From Callaeas wilsoni (Eukaryota > Chordata > Aves > Passeriformes > Callaeidae): a DNA stretch of 64,000 nucleotides. This document shows positions 13,001-28,000 of the stretch, piece after piece. The position numbers and the translations under genes are program-made. The notes under the pieces were generated by a model. That model made no database searches. It was not told where the DNA came from and was given only the letters and a program-made list of their open reading frames with translations. The stretch covers positions 124,001 through 188,000 of the forward strand of contig VWPU01002122.1 in assembly GCA_013398955.1 (NCBI GenBank), written 5' to 3'. Numbering within the stretch: position 1 is the first letter of the stretch; the number at the start of each line of letters is the position of its first letter.

Positions 13001-16000
13001 TGCGTTGTACACTGACAGTCAATGCTGCTTGTTGATCAGCTGTACTTTGTATTTCATGGTGATTATATTGTCTTCCAACAGGCTTGATGCTGTTCAATGA
13101 TTGACATTCTTTTAGAAAATGTGTTTGATTTCTTCTACAGTAAATAAAGTAAATTTTGCAAGGTCCAGTGAATTGTATTTGATTTTAGTCTTTTCTGTAG
13201 CATCACACTTGACTTATAAAGTTTCATCGTAAAGTACTATTCTTCAGCGATGTAGATGAAGGATGCAGTGTGTTGGTTTTTTTAAGTGGTTGATGATTGC
13301 TTTAAAGATTCACGCCATCAGAGAACACCCTTTGTAATTGTCTTAACTGAAATAAAATTCAGAACAAAACCTGTAGCTCACAGTTATCCTGTAGAATAAA
13401 TATATGTGCTTTCTTCTAGGATTGCTTGATGTTTTTCCTTCAGAGTATCGCTGTTAACTGACTGTGTCCCTTTTGCTTCCTGAGGATTCATGTAAATTTA
13501 TTTTTTTAATATTGTAAAACAATAAATGTATAGGATATCTTTAGATTGTGATTTAAAAAAAAAAAGGGTTTGATCCATTATAATTGAAACATTTTCATAA
13601 ACACCTAATTTGACAGAAAACATCACTGCATTATTGGAAACTATCTCACACTGTCTCTTTAAAAACATGGTAGAATCAGGGCAAGTTAGTAGATTCACTG
13701 AGGTACATTTAGATGCTTGATTCCATTTTTCATTTAGAAAACATGATTTTCTTAACAAATAGAGAAAAACATTAAATTTCAGTTCATATTCTTGATTTCA
13801 TTTATTTTCAAAATAATAAAGCTTTTCAAATATTAATTTCGTTATTGTTCAATGGAATTGTTTAGGTATGCATGCTGACTATTTCAGTTGTCATCCACTT
13901 TCCACTTCCATCTCCCCCAGATACCATCATGTAGGCAAATCTGGTTGGGCTTTTTGACTATTCCTTTAGTTTATTTGCACAAGATGTTGAGTTGACCAAA
14001 ACTGGACAGAAGTGTTTTTTCACTGAAGCTGGCAATGGCATCTAGTTAAAATGAATTGGGAAATAATGAGTAAAATGGGCACATACTTTTAAGACTTAAA
14101 TGAAAGACTAATTAGAAGCAAACGTAAAGAGGGAGTGATTTCAGTTGGATCCACATTCCATTAATTCCACATACTGAGAGCTGGAGGTGCTTTGGAGAAA
14201 ACTAAATTAGTTAAAAAGTATTTAAGCTTACTTCTGAAAAGTTGTGGAGATTTTTTTTAGAGAACTGCCAAATACTTATTGCTATATATTTCTTTTTCTA
14301 GTCTAAGTTTTATTACATGTATAGTCAGTCTCTGTTTTTTAGCATATCCTTTATATCTTTTATGGAAGACTTGGTACCTGCAAGATTAGTTTTATCTTCT
14401 TTTATCTTGGTTGTTTGGAATTCATCTGAAGATCCTTTGAACCGGAATTTCTAAAGTCAGACAAGAATCAGAAGAATCCCTTCTTGCTGAGAATCATTGT
14501 CTTGGAGGAAAGCATTTTGTTGTATAAAGCCACCAACTGCTACGCTTTAGTATGTACAGATACCATTGTATGTCACCTTTATCAAAGTAAAGTAAGAATT
14601 TTGCCTAAATTTGCCAAATCTCTCTTGAACAACTCAATTATTTCAGAAACTTTTTTATTGTTTCATCAAAACCAACGGAAACTGATTATATAGAGCATTT
14701 CCCAAAAAACACGAATATCTGAAAAACAGTATTTTTATCCCACAACTGAGATTTTTTGAATGAGCATCATATAAATATGCATTTGGATACATCTTTCTAC
14801 ATGTACCGTGTTTGTAATTTTTAGCTCATTTGAGTAAAAAACTAGAACTAGAAATTATGTATTATGCTAATGGGAACTAGACTAACAGCATCATGTTTTT
14901 GACAAGTGTAGAGTATACACAAGCTGGGCATGAACTATAATGAAAACTGGTAGTTAACAAAATTAAGGTTACTGTGTATTGTGAAATGAAAATAAAATTG
15001 CTAAAAATATGAAAGGCAGATTTGGAAGTGTATAGTTTGTGAGAAGATGCTGGAAGAGTGCAGATAGGAAGACAGTAGCATTAAGAGACTTGTGAATTTC
15101 AGTGCTTAACTGTGAATTCTTAAAAAAAATAATGTTCCACATTCCACCTATCAGACCTTCATCTATGGACAATAGCAGTGCAAGTAGATAAAGAATTAGT
15201 TTTAGCCAATAAAACTAAAAAATGAAAAATTTTTAAATTTCTAGAAGTTGAAAAACATTGGAACATTGAAACATGTTTGAAGCATTACTGAAAATAGTTA
15301 TTTGTACATAAGTTTTGCTGTATTGTATTGGTTTGCCACCTCTGGAAGAAAAGTACGTAAGAGATTACAAAATTTTTTTGCACAACTCATCTGGTGAGTT
15401 CTCTTCAGTGACAGAAGGCAGAAATTGGGAAAATGTATTACTGAAACAGATGTCAACATAGGCCAGCCAACAAATTCCTTAAAGATGGAAAGATTGTGAT
15501 GAAGCTTAGCAAGGATTCTGAAGAAAAAAATTAGCAAATTGTCCGTGTTTCCCAGTAAATACAATAGGACTAAAACCAAAACGAAGTTTTCATAGCTAAA
15601 ACTAAGTNNNNNNNAAAAAAAAAAAAAAAAAAAAAAATCTCACTTTTCCTTAACAACCAAAAAATATATTCCTACAAGAAAAATAGATAGTTGTCACCTG
15701 GGGAAAGATGTTATGTGTACAGTTGCCAGTTTCCTGAACTCATCAAGACCTGAAGTAGTCCATCCTGCACACCAGCAAAATACCTGTGACCAGAAGAGCT
15801 TGCAGCATCTTGGTTCTTTGAAGGGCAATGTTTGCTGGCTGCTGCTCAGTTTTCACTTACAGTGGGGGTTTTTTCCAAATAAGGAAATGTAAGATCTTAT
15901 CTATTTGGATAATTATCTTGACCAACATTTTTTAAGAAGCTGTGTCGATTTCTGCTAACTAGTCTGAGTATCTCTCCGTTTCTGTAGGGGATGTTGTATG

Positions 16001-19000
16001 AATCTGTGAGTGCTAACACCACCAAATGAAATTTGAATTTGCCATGTGCAAAACTGTCATTATTGCTGTGTTTAAGGTTATGACCTCTAGTTAGAAATTA
16101 ATGTGCTAGGGATTCCTCTCTGTCTTTTTCTGAGTAGACAAAAACTGTGACTTACACATTTGGAAGTTCTAAAATGTTGAGAACTGTTGACAAAATGCTA
16201 AAAACCTAGTATGGGATGGCAAACCCTGAGGTTCTTCAATTTAGACTATCAAAAGCATTGCAAAAGCCTTTCAAAACTCTTTGTAATAATAATAAAATCT
16301 GGAGAATCAAAGGCCATTGCATCAAGGATGAAAAATGCTCCACATTTTCTTTCTGTGAGGGTACCTCTGCCTTTGATATGCATGAATTTTGTAATCAAAT
16401 GTAGAATTCTAGGGCAAAGTCTTTGATTCTAGTGATCGCTTTTTCCAAGTATTGTGCTCTGTATGTTTATCAAGGACAACAATCAGAAATCTGAAGTATT
16501 TGAAACCGCTAATATTGTATTTCCCTGCTTTCATTTAAACTGTGTTATTGCTGAATAATTGAAGAGAGTCCTAGCTGGTTTACAGTTGAAGGATCTCATT
16601 GGAAAACATACTAAAACTAATGGCAAATAGACTGTTGGCTTTGGAGTAAGCCCTAAGGACACAACTTAATACAGCACAAAATAGTGTTTCATAGAGAAAA
16701 CACAGCATAGTGTTTTAACTTTTTGCAGATGTGGATTTTCTGCAAGCTTCTGGAACTGAAAGCAATAAGAAAATGCAAATTGGTTCCAGTGATTCAGGGA
16801 TTTAAAACACTTATAGAAATACACCAGTATTGCTTTATAATTCTTTTAATGATCCCTTACACTCAGAAATTATTTTCTGGGCTTTTGTTCGATGGTTATA
16901 GCTTAGTTAAAAAGTGTTTGTACTGCCTTGTAACATTGAAAACATACTCAGTTTCTTCCTCCATTGGCCTGGAGTTACAAAACAGCTGTAATAGTTATTT
17001 TCAGGTATTCTCTTAGATTTTGTTCCTCTGAGGGGGCATATTCCTTGAAGTAACCACCAAGATCTCTTGTTAGGGAAAATATCCAAGATGGTTGTCCTAA
17101 GAGACTCCTGTACTTTTCAGAGTGCTGTACTGGTCTACAGTTCAGTGATTCAGCATCACATAAGAGTGTGATGTCAGAGCTGAGTGCTGTCAGATTTACT
17201 AAGTTGACAGTCATAGCCCTATTTATTAATTTTCCTACCTGTTCCATTTTCTTTAAATTTCAGATTTTCACAACTGTGAGGAAAACAGATACTGAATGAA
17301 AACAGATCTTTTTTGTAACAAAAATAATTACAGACAAGGGTGAAAGGTTGGCAGAAGATCACACAACTATTAATAAGCCTGTAAAAGGAAAAATAAAGTG
17401 AGAGTTAGCAACCTAAATAATATAGCTAGAGCATACTAGGAAAAAAGCAAGCTGTGTAAGATGCTGTCCATGTACAAATCCATGTTCTAGGTAGAAGCTT
17501 CATAGTTTTCATCATGAGACAGAACTAGTACTGGTAAACAGTTGAGAACTAATTTAATCAAAAGCAGTATATAAGGTTATTTCAGTTATGTACCTATGAA
17601 TTCCAGCTATCAAAAGGGCTTCAATTTTGGGAGTAATAAGTGACTACAGGAAAATGCTGCTGTTATAGATTGAGGCTAGAAACCTCTCTGTTAGAATTTA
17701 AAATATCTTCAAAGTATTTTCCTAGTGCGGAAATAAATGTGTCCTAGAATAAGGGAGGTGAAACATATCAGTTAAAATTTTAAGAAAACGAAGCAAATCG
17801 AGATTTTTTATTTCATTTTTTGAGTCATAGTGTTCACTCCTGAGCATTGAGAGCCACCTTGTGGCCTTACCTTTTAATGCACATAAATGATTTTATGGTC
17901 GGTAAAGGCCCTTGATCCTTGTTTCACTTCTGGGCATTTTGAAGACTGAGAATTAAAACACGTTTGACTTCCAGGCATTTGCCTGAGGTGCAGCTCTCTT
18001 CTTGACCTGAAAGATGGGTTCTTTACATTTGTATGAAATTTCTAAGATAATTTTTTTCTTATTCCCTTCTTTAGTCTTTCCTTTTTCTCTTCTTGCATAC
18101 AATAAGAGATGATATTATAAAATGCAGGACAGATAAGATAGTAGTGTAATAATTACAATGTATAATGCACTTGTATAACACAGATACATATTTATGTAAA
18201 GTAATGTAATACGGACAGCATTCACTTTTTCTTAAAAGATATATAAGTTCTTGAACAATGCATATTTCAGGAAGTATATTTCAGTTTTAAGCATTTATTT
18301 TTCCATGTCTGTTAGTCCTTGTTTTGATTACCAGAATAACAGTTAATAGTAAATAGGAAAAATCAATATCTAAATCTTTCAAATTTGTATTCACTCTTAT
18401 GAAATATATGTATGAAATTAGCTTCAGGCATCAGAACAGGGATTAGTTGGAGAAAATGCATGAAGATTAATTGATTACACTTGAAAACACATTTGCCAAA
18501 TGGCTTTATGCATTTCTGTCTTTTTCTGAAGGAGAAATGTCAACATTTATTGTAACTGTAAAGGGGCTGATGTAAATATGGGAGTTCATCAGTTAAAGCC
18601 ATAATCTAGATTTCCTTGAGTTCAGTTTTCTGTTCTATAATATAAAGTATATACTGTGTTTAATACTTTGCAAAGCATTTTCTTTTGGGATTTTGAGGGG
18701 GTAGGAGTGAAATACCTCATAAAGTTTATATTTACTTCTAGTATTAATAGAAATCTCTTTTCCCCTCCGACTGAATTTTTACTCAGGAATCTCAGACAAC
18801 TTTAGGATTTCACAGTCAACTCATTTTATCAAACACAAAAAAGTCTGGAATTTTGTTCTCAACCTAAAAATTAATTCAATAACTGTAGAAATTTGCACAG
18901 ATAAGAAAAAAATCACTTAACATCTCTTATCCTTTTTCTTCTTAGGGAAAAATTGCGATTAACTAGGCATTTTATCCCATTATTTGTCTGGCCACAGTTT

Positions 19001-22000
19001 GGGAACATTTCCGTTAGAGTATGTTCATATCAGCTTTGTCACATGGAGAAAAACTGGTTTTTGTCATACTTTCAGCTAGCACTGTGACGTGTACTGAGTG
19101 CGGTGATGGCAGACTCTGTGAATTTATGGCATCTGTTTGTCCATCGCAAAAAAGGGCTATAAGAATGTAATTTTGGGGTTGCATAATTACATTTAGGGAT
19201 TCTAACAAGTCTGAAGTGAGTTTGTGATAAATAATATCCCCTGCTTAGGTTGCCATTGTCATCAATAGAAAGGATGTAAAGTCTCCATTCCTATTTTTAC
19301 TGTGATGTTCTTTAGTTCTGTTATGCTCAGCATTTAAAATGTAGGATGATCTGATTAATTTTAATGTATAAGTATCAGAATAAGCAGAGATTAGTGCGAA
19401 GGCAGATAATTTAAGTTCCAATTTATTTGGAATACTGAGTGATAATTAAGAGCTATTAGTGATATGTGCCATCTGGGAGTGTTGGGAAAATGCCACCTGA
19501 GTCAGTTACAATAGAAATTTGTTGCAATGGAAAGTTATTTGAGGGTCTAATTTGTCTTTTATTCTTTCCAGGATAATTCTTGTTCATTAGTCTAAATTTG
19601 AAACATGAAGTGCTTTTCCGGCTAAAATTATAGCACACGGGTTTTAGGAGACTGCTCATGGTAACTACAAATGTGTGATGTGTCTGAGCTGCTGTTGTAG
19701 TTGGTGGAGTTCAGTGCACTTCAGGGCAGTGGAGCCAAGAGGATGCCTGAGTTCATCCACAGGCAGACGTGGGAGAGAGCAGAATCACTGCACAGGCTCT
19801 GCTGTCTGATTCCCACTGACTGTGCAGGGTGCTCAGACTCCTCCTGCAGATGTGCAGATCTCTGTGCAGACATCTGCAGTGCTTTAATCTCAAACTGAAC
19901 CCTGCCGTATCAAGCTGATGTCAAGTGGCCTGTCTCAAATGTCAGGCGGTTACTTTGCTTTCTAGAGGTATTTCTCTGCACCAGACAGTGTTAGCCAGCC
20001 CTCTTACCTTCTGTACTAGCAGCATGCAGACTAAACAAGGATGATGGAAGTAACTTTATCTCAAATGATGTCTTCTCAAAGAAGAAATAGAGTAGGGAGG
20101 TAGAGTAGGTTGATCTCAAGAACGAAAAGGCTGTGCCAAGAATTATAAGTCAGCAGTCCATTTCTGTAGATATTGTCAGAAAGACTGTCTGATAATATAG
20201 AAAACAGGCTCAGTAGGTTTCCCTCTAGCAAGTGGTCACTGGGGTTAGCAGAGATATGACCAGTGTTACAGGTAAGCGTAGCCTCTCTGTTTCTGTTCTA
20301 TGTAAAATTTCTTTGTCGAAAGAATTGGCAATTCCATATTTGGAGCTCAAAAATCAATTTAAAAAGTAGCTAATATGCAAATATAAAATTAACAGAAGGA
20401 GAAACTTTTGTTGAATAACTTCTGACATTTAGACTGGAATTCGCAAAGTAAAGTATTCTTAGATATATAAACCAATTCCTAAAGAAGAGTGATGATGATG
20501 TGATCACCAGCTTTGCTTTGCAATATGAATATGAGCCTGAAGTGTGCCCAGGTGGCCAAGAAGGCATCCTGCCCTGTATCAGCAATAGCCTGGCCAGCAG
20601 GACCAGGGCAGTGATTGCACCCTATAGTCGGTGCTGGTGAGGCCGCACCTCGGATCCCATGTTCAGTTTTGGGGCCCTCATTACAGAAAAGTCATTGAGG
20701 TGCTGGAGCGAGAAGGGCAACAGACTTGGTGCAGGGTCTGGAGCACAAATCCCATAAGGAGCAGCTGAGGGAGCTGGAGTTGTTCAGTCTGGAGAAAAAG
20801 AGGCTTGGGAGGCTATTACTGCTCTCTACAACTACCTGAAAGGAGGCTGTGGCTAGGTGACAGTTGGCCTCTTCTCCCAGGCAACCAGTGATGGGACAAG
20901 GGAAAATGGCCACAAATTGCACCTTGGGAGGTTCAGGTTAGATATGCAGAAAAATTTCTTCACCAAAAAGGTTGTCAAGCATTGGAACAGGCTGCCCAGA
21001 GAAGCGATGGTCTCACCATCCCTGGAATTGTTGAAAAAATACTTGGATGTGGCACTTCACAATATGGTTTAGTGGGCATGATGGTCTTAGGTCAAAGGTT
21101 AGACTTGATGATCTTGGAGGTCTTCTTCATCCTCTCTGATTCTGTATTTTATATTATTGCTTACACATTATATTGTTTGTATTCATTTTATATACAATAT
21201 AGCATATTTTATGTGAGTTTTCAAAATGCAAAATGAGAAAATCAAGCGCAACTAAAAGTTTTTAAAATATGCGTCACACTGATTCTAATTAAAAGTTTGT
21301 TCAGAGCGCAAGAGTCAAAGAGTCTTCACTCTTTTATTCTGATTTTAATTCATAATTCAGTATTACCATCTTGAAACCACTGAAGACTGATACCCTGATG
21401 ATAACCCTGTAGTGTTCATGTGTTGCATAACGCCACAAACATGATATTTGCCTTGGCACTGAACCGTGGTGTGTGGTTCAGTTCTGTACAGTCAGATCAA
21501 GTGGTTGTCTTTATCTAGGAAAGCTGCTGATATGTTTTGAATGTGTTTGCAGTGAAACTTATAGGCCTATTTTATGTAGATAGTATTAGCTTTCAGTTCT
21601 GAAGTAGGGAAATCACTTTTTTATTTTTATATGTGTTTTTACTTCAGCCTCAGTTATTTTTGCTACTTAAAGCAATAAAAAGATACTCTGTTCTAAAATG
21701 TTATTACTTCAAGTGGTACATAATATAGACTAATATATGTGCTAATAAATATGTACACAACACTGCTTTTAAGGCGAGGATTGGCATTGTTTACTATTTA
21801 CTTTGTGGGGATTAGAGGTTTTGCCACCACACATACAAAATCTCTCCTGCCCTTTGGCTGGTGGAGCAGGGATGCAAACCCGGCCTGAGCAAAGCACCCT
21901 GCCAGCTCCACAAATGGCCAGTTGCTTTGAATCACTAACCTTTAACTCTTCAGTCTATCACAGGCTGCTCTTAAAAGGGGGTAGAGTTGTGAAATGAAAA

Positions 22001-25000
22001 GCTCTTTTAAGGAGACTAAATGCATGAAGGATGTAATGATTTGTGCAGATATGACTACTAATTGTACAGAAGAATGTTAATATAATTAAAATATTAAAGA
22101 AAATGAAGCTCATAGTGTGGCATCTAACACTTTCGAACAGTCATTAGCACTAATGTATGCAAGATAAGTAAACAGAGTGTGAAAAATGGAAATTAATGAG
22201 GGTTGGAGAGGAACTGTGCAAGCAATCAGCACAGCAGCTCTCCTCTCACCTGTTTTGTGCTGCTATGTACTGTGTTAAGTGAGAAAGTAACAATCTCCTT
22301 ACCTCTTCCCCTATTAGATAATTTTGTCTCCATGGTGTGTTTGATATGTGAGATATTTTCTTATATTTCCCCTGAGATTTACCTGCTGTGTAAGAAAATT
22401 AGAGTTAGCTTGATGAAGAAGCTGTATATCCTCCTTTAAAATAACAGTATATGAATTACAATATCTTAACAATAGCAAGCTCCTCAGTTTTGCAAAGGAT
22501 TTCTAATCTTGTTTATAAAACTCAAGGCAGATGGATAAATTAACATCAATGTAATATTTTTTTTCTCAAATCCCTGTAAATATGTTATAAAAATTATTTG
22601 AACAAGAAAATTAAGTATTCCTTTGCTCAAAATATCAGCCTTGGGTGGGAGGTATATGTGCTAGGTTATGTAAATGCTTAAAGAATTGTAGATGTAGAAA
22701 ACAGTCTTTCAAAGCCCTATTTAATTATACATAAATATGTTCATCTCTGTGATTTTTAAACTTTACAACGCAATTATCTTGCAAGCTTCATGAAGTATCA
22801 AGCAGAATGTTAGTAAGTAACATAAAATATAGGTAGTATAAAGGCTGAATTTGAAGAGAGGGAGTTTTTTAAGATAGCAGAGTAAAAAAAAACTGATTTT
22901 TTTTCAGTAGAGTTTGAAACTACAAGGGATCTTGTAATTTGGCAGAGGTCTGTGGGAAAATACCCTACATTTGAACAGGATCTGGGGGTAAAATTAAACT
23001 ATTTGGAGGTGACTGCACAGTGCTCATTTCTTGCATCTGCTGGTTTCCCCTGGCAGCAAGCCTAATAGCTGCCTCAGTTTAGCTGGCAAACTGACTCCAA
23101 ATTCCCAGATCTGCTGGCCATGAGAGTGTACTAATAGAAACCTTCCTGTTCTGTCACTTATTATGTGCTACTTTTGTGCCCTTTCAGGTGTGTAAAGACA
23201 TCATGTTACCTTTAAAACTGATTCTGAATGATGTTCAATAGTCCACAGTCTTCGCAGTTACGCACTAAAGTTGCAGAACTTGAGAGTAGTCTGCAAGTAA
23301 TTTGGGATAAAACTAGCAAAAAAGACAACATCATTGTCAAAGGTGTTAGTAATAACTGGATGGCAGTGTTGAAAATCAGCATAAGCCTTGCAGATGCCAT
23401 TTTTAAGATGTATTTTTTTTGTCCTGAGGGTCCAGTGGAAAAGTTTATGAAACAGTAATGCAGTGAAATTATTCTGGGAGAGATGAGGTTAGGGAAACCC
23501 AATGGAGCAAGCATTTGAGTTAGGACAGAGGCACAAGGAATATAAAGTTCGCAGGCAATCAGGTTTTGCTGGTCTCACCTCTTAAAGGTCTATTAGTCTC
23601 TTAATACATTTTTTTGTTCATTAGTTCTCTATCAAGTAAAGTAAGTAATTACCACTTAATATAATTAATCAGATGTTACTGTATAAACGTCACAATATAA
23701 AAATACATAAACATATATGATCTTTCATATCCTTTAGAGAGTTCTGAAAACTGCTTGTCTTGTGAGATTTAACATGTGGCAACCCTGAACTACAAAGGTT
23801 ACTAAGGAATCCCTGAAATTCTTTTGTAATAGCAAAGGCACAGGAGGAATAAAACGTCTTTACTTCTGAGACTTGTTTAATATTAGCACACCAATTTAAA
23901 AAACCAAAACGTTTATGTGATGCTAATTACATCATGAGTTTCCTTCTGGGTCTTCATACTACACTGGTATCAGAGAAAAAAGCTTGGGTTTACAGTGCTG
24001 CAGATGGTCTGATGTTCCTGTTTGTTAATGTTTTTTTCTTGTTTAGGTTTTTTCTTCTTAAACTTCAAGTTACATAGTTCAAGTTACTTAATGAGTGGTG
24101 AATTGTGACATTTTTTAGTTTAGGAATTCCTGTCACTTTTACTGACTGATGGGTTTTGTTATCATGTCTTCATGGCATTGTTATGCTTATCTTCCACGCT
24201 GTGTAGGACAGAAGTTAGAAGAGTGAAGAAACCAAGCCACAATACCTAATCAAAAGGCATTTAATACTTAGTGTTCATCTCTCTAAAAATTACTTTCCTG
24301 GTTTACGATAAGCATCAGCTTTTCATGGTCATATGTAATGATGCCAGTCTACAACTATTTGAAAACCATGTAAACTGTTAATTCATACTGCACATTTCCC
24401 ATTACCTATAAGAATTGTGAGAAAAATTCCATTCTTCTGGAGAATCCTCAGTCTGTCACTTTATATAGCTGTGAATTTTAGCGGACATTTGTGGTTTAAT
24501 TACGAAATGAGAAATACACTTAATGTTCACAAATTATATTTATTGCAGGTTTAATAATGTCTCAGTCAGTATAGCCTTTGAGGAGGAGTTGCACTAAAAG
24601 TCATTATGATATATATTAAGTGAGGTGCAGCAATACTGGAAAGAACTTTAAAAGACTTTCTGCTTTCATTGTTTCTGACTAAAAATACATTCGGTCTTGT
24701 CATGGCTCAGCAGAGTGGCAATTTTGAGTATTGCAAAGCAAAGGATGTGTTCTCAAATATAACAAATATTTTTATAGACACCATGCAGTATCAGTTTCCT
24801 GTTGAAGCAGAAATATTGAAATCTTTGCACAGTTAAGCACAGCAACTAAAGATTTAACTAGGTCTCCAGAGGTTGTCAGTATTCAAAGTGAAACCAGTAA
24901 AAATTCATCCTTGCATGTCATCAAACTCTCTCTATCAGTTTTTTTTCCATGCTGTATATCTTCCCTACTGGCTAGTTTTGTAACACCATACTGAAAGCTT

Positions 25001-28000
25001 CTGCTGTCAGCAAAACAGACCAAGATTGATGTTTTTTTCATCTGTGTACTCCAAGTGGTTAACAAATATGACAACAGGACTTATTGTCTCAAAGGCTGGA
25101 GACAAATAGATACCTTAATGTATTTTATATGTTTCATACATCTGTTCCCAGAAAGAGAGTGGTTGAATTCTAAATTGATGAGAAAGAAAGTACGATTCTG
25201 ACAAAAATTATTTTGCATGCAATTTAAAATTGTGATGTTATACGATTAATTCAATCTTAACTGATGTGCATTTTCATGTTGTTGTTAAACTGAAATATTT
25301 TGGCACTTGTCTTAATAAGATTTGAGATTATTTAGTCACAGATTGATGTCACAGATTGGTGTCACAGATCTGGTGAAGTCCAGATTTTCTTCATACTGAA
25401 ACAGTACAAAATGTCTCTATATAATTTTTATTTCACTTGCTATAAACAAGAGAAATATGCTTATCATTGTACAATCTATGAAAAATATTGTTATTTTCAC
25501 TGAGAGGTGGTGCTTAAACTAGGTGATTATAATGAATATTTCCTTTCTGCCTAAACCTGCTGCTGGAATTATTTTTCTATCCAAGTTCTTAAACCCTTTT
25601 ATCTGTTAATCAGTAATTTATTGAGTTTTAAGACAGGCCCTGCAGTCTGGCTTGAAGTAAATTGTTAGGTTACTTTGGTCCATTTTATAAAATTCTGGCT
25701 CAGGTTGAGGTAGCGTATTGTCTATAAAAAGAGTTCCTTTTTTTGCTTTATAGGTGTTTTTTGCTAGGCATTAAGTGAGGTAATTAGCAACTATGTCTAT
25801 ATCCTTGGTGACTTGTTGCAAAATCATCATTTGTGCATGGTCAGACTTGCATTCAAGTTTAATTCACGTCTTGTCTGGCTGTCTCAAAAATGCAACATTT
25901 TAAACGTTATACTACATTTTGTTACCTTCTCTGATCAGTGAGGTCTGTAAACACTTCTCTCTTATGCATTATAGATTATAGACCTGAGGAATCAAAGATT
26001 ACATTAAACATTTACCTCTTGCTCAAGTTTTTAAATCTGAAGGCTGTTCCTCCTTTTCCCATAGAATAATTTATTCTGTATGTACCATGTAACTTTTCCA
26101 TGAAAAAAAGATGGGGCTGCTATGATGTAACAGTGTACTGTAAAAAGAACACACTGGAAAAGGCAAGACATTTCTGGATACCATACCTGTCCCTTCTTTA
26201 ACTGGTAGTCATCACTCCCTAAGGTACCAACTGGATGAAACACAGCCTTATGCAATAAATACGTTAGGATCAGTGGTAAGGCTAGGGCAATAGAAAAAAT
26301 GTGCCAGAAATTCTGCCTTACACTTCCTTCCTTTGTGAATTGAAAAGAGAATCAAAGTATAATTTATAGGAATTCTTTTCAAACTGTTCTGGTTGGAACA
26401 GTCCCACTACTCTCCTTTCTTTCTCCTTCAGAGGTGTTTTTAAAGCACTTTACAGAACTAAGTGAGGTGATATCAGTAAATTGATCAGACAGTAACTCAT
26501 AGGTTTAAAAAATTCTGACTTTAATACAGTGAACTTAAATCGCCAGAGGGAGACAATTAGATTATTGACTCTTCCAGGAGAAATTCAAACTGATTCACAT
26601 TTGTTTGCTAGAATTACCATCTTCAAATAATGTCTTGCCAGGTACCAACTAATTATATCCCAGTAAAAGAGTAGATGTTGAACAGAGATACTGCTTCAGG
26701 ATAACTATACAAAGTGAATAGTTAGATACATTTAAAAAGTGAAGATGTAGAGAATGAGCATGCATACTCATTAAGTAGAATAGCATATTGGGTAGCCTGC
26801 ATCCCTCCAGAAATGATCTGCTAGGTCATGTGTGTTGTCTTGGTGAGGAGGGCTCTCAGCAGTTTTTGGGTTCTTCACAAGACCCGGTTGCAGTCAGTGA
26901 AGTTAATACCTCTGTTTCCAGGAAAGAGCAAGGAAAGTGATCTTACTGCTACCCCATAAAATGCTGCTTTATCCTTGTTCTAGAAACAGCTACTGATACC
27001 TTAATTATTATGCAGACAATACAAGTGGAATAATACAAATAACAGTTCTAATTCATAAAAGGACAGTCCTCAAGTAAAATCATTGTACCTCAAATACATA
27101 CCTTTGTTCTCCCTTTAGACTCACATCTGTATTTCTCCATACAGTTGTTGTGATAAACTGCCAGATAATGTTACTACTTATCTTTAATGGGTTAGTGTTT
27201 TCATGTACTTCTCTAACTGCATATTAAGGAGTCTCATGTTTTTTCCCTGTAAGAAAAAATTACTATATTTTGAATTAATATTTAAAAAAAAAACTCCTGT
27301 GGTTTTATTTACACCATCCAAGTTTTGATCTCTCCCCTTCAAAATCAAAGTTGAAAATAAAAGAAAAAAATTTTACATATACAGGTAAATTAATATACAA
27401 TATGAATGTAGTAAATTCTGAAGAGCAAAAATGGTGAATGATCATGCAATCCTTTGATAATTTCTTTCTGTTTCTCACATACCTACTTTTTTTAAATTTA
27501 CAGAACAGGAATAAGCCCATGGATGGACTCTTCAACTTCCCCTTTTTCATTCTAGTTCCATCAGCTGACCTTTACTTCTGGAGTAGATGGACACTTTTTC
27601 CATCCTACACTGATCTCATAAATTTTGAAAGACACTTAGTATTCGTTAAATGAACCAGCAGAGCAGATTCAGCAGTATTAGTAATACGACTGAGGCAATT
27701 GAGGCAGAGGAGGCTTTTGTCTTGTTGGGACTTAAAACAATTTAGGTCAACCTACAGATTACATTTTCGGATGTCTTGAGCAAAGTTCCAAAATAGTTAC
27801 TTTGGATATACTTCAATCGTGTTCTTCACGCAGTAGTAGTGCTAATTATAACCACTGTTCATTGAAGGCTGCAGCAAAAGATCCCTTACTTTGTTTGGTG
27901 TCGGTGTCTGTGATGTCTGTGCTAGCTGAGCTCCGACACTCATCAAGTCAGGCTAATGAGGCCTCAAAATTAAGAGCTGCTACTTTGCAGGGTGTCAGGA

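Noticed and set aside
20692..20922. Minus-strand 76-codon frame
   Set aside because: It is the antisense of the CR1 ORF2 remnant, not a separate gene.
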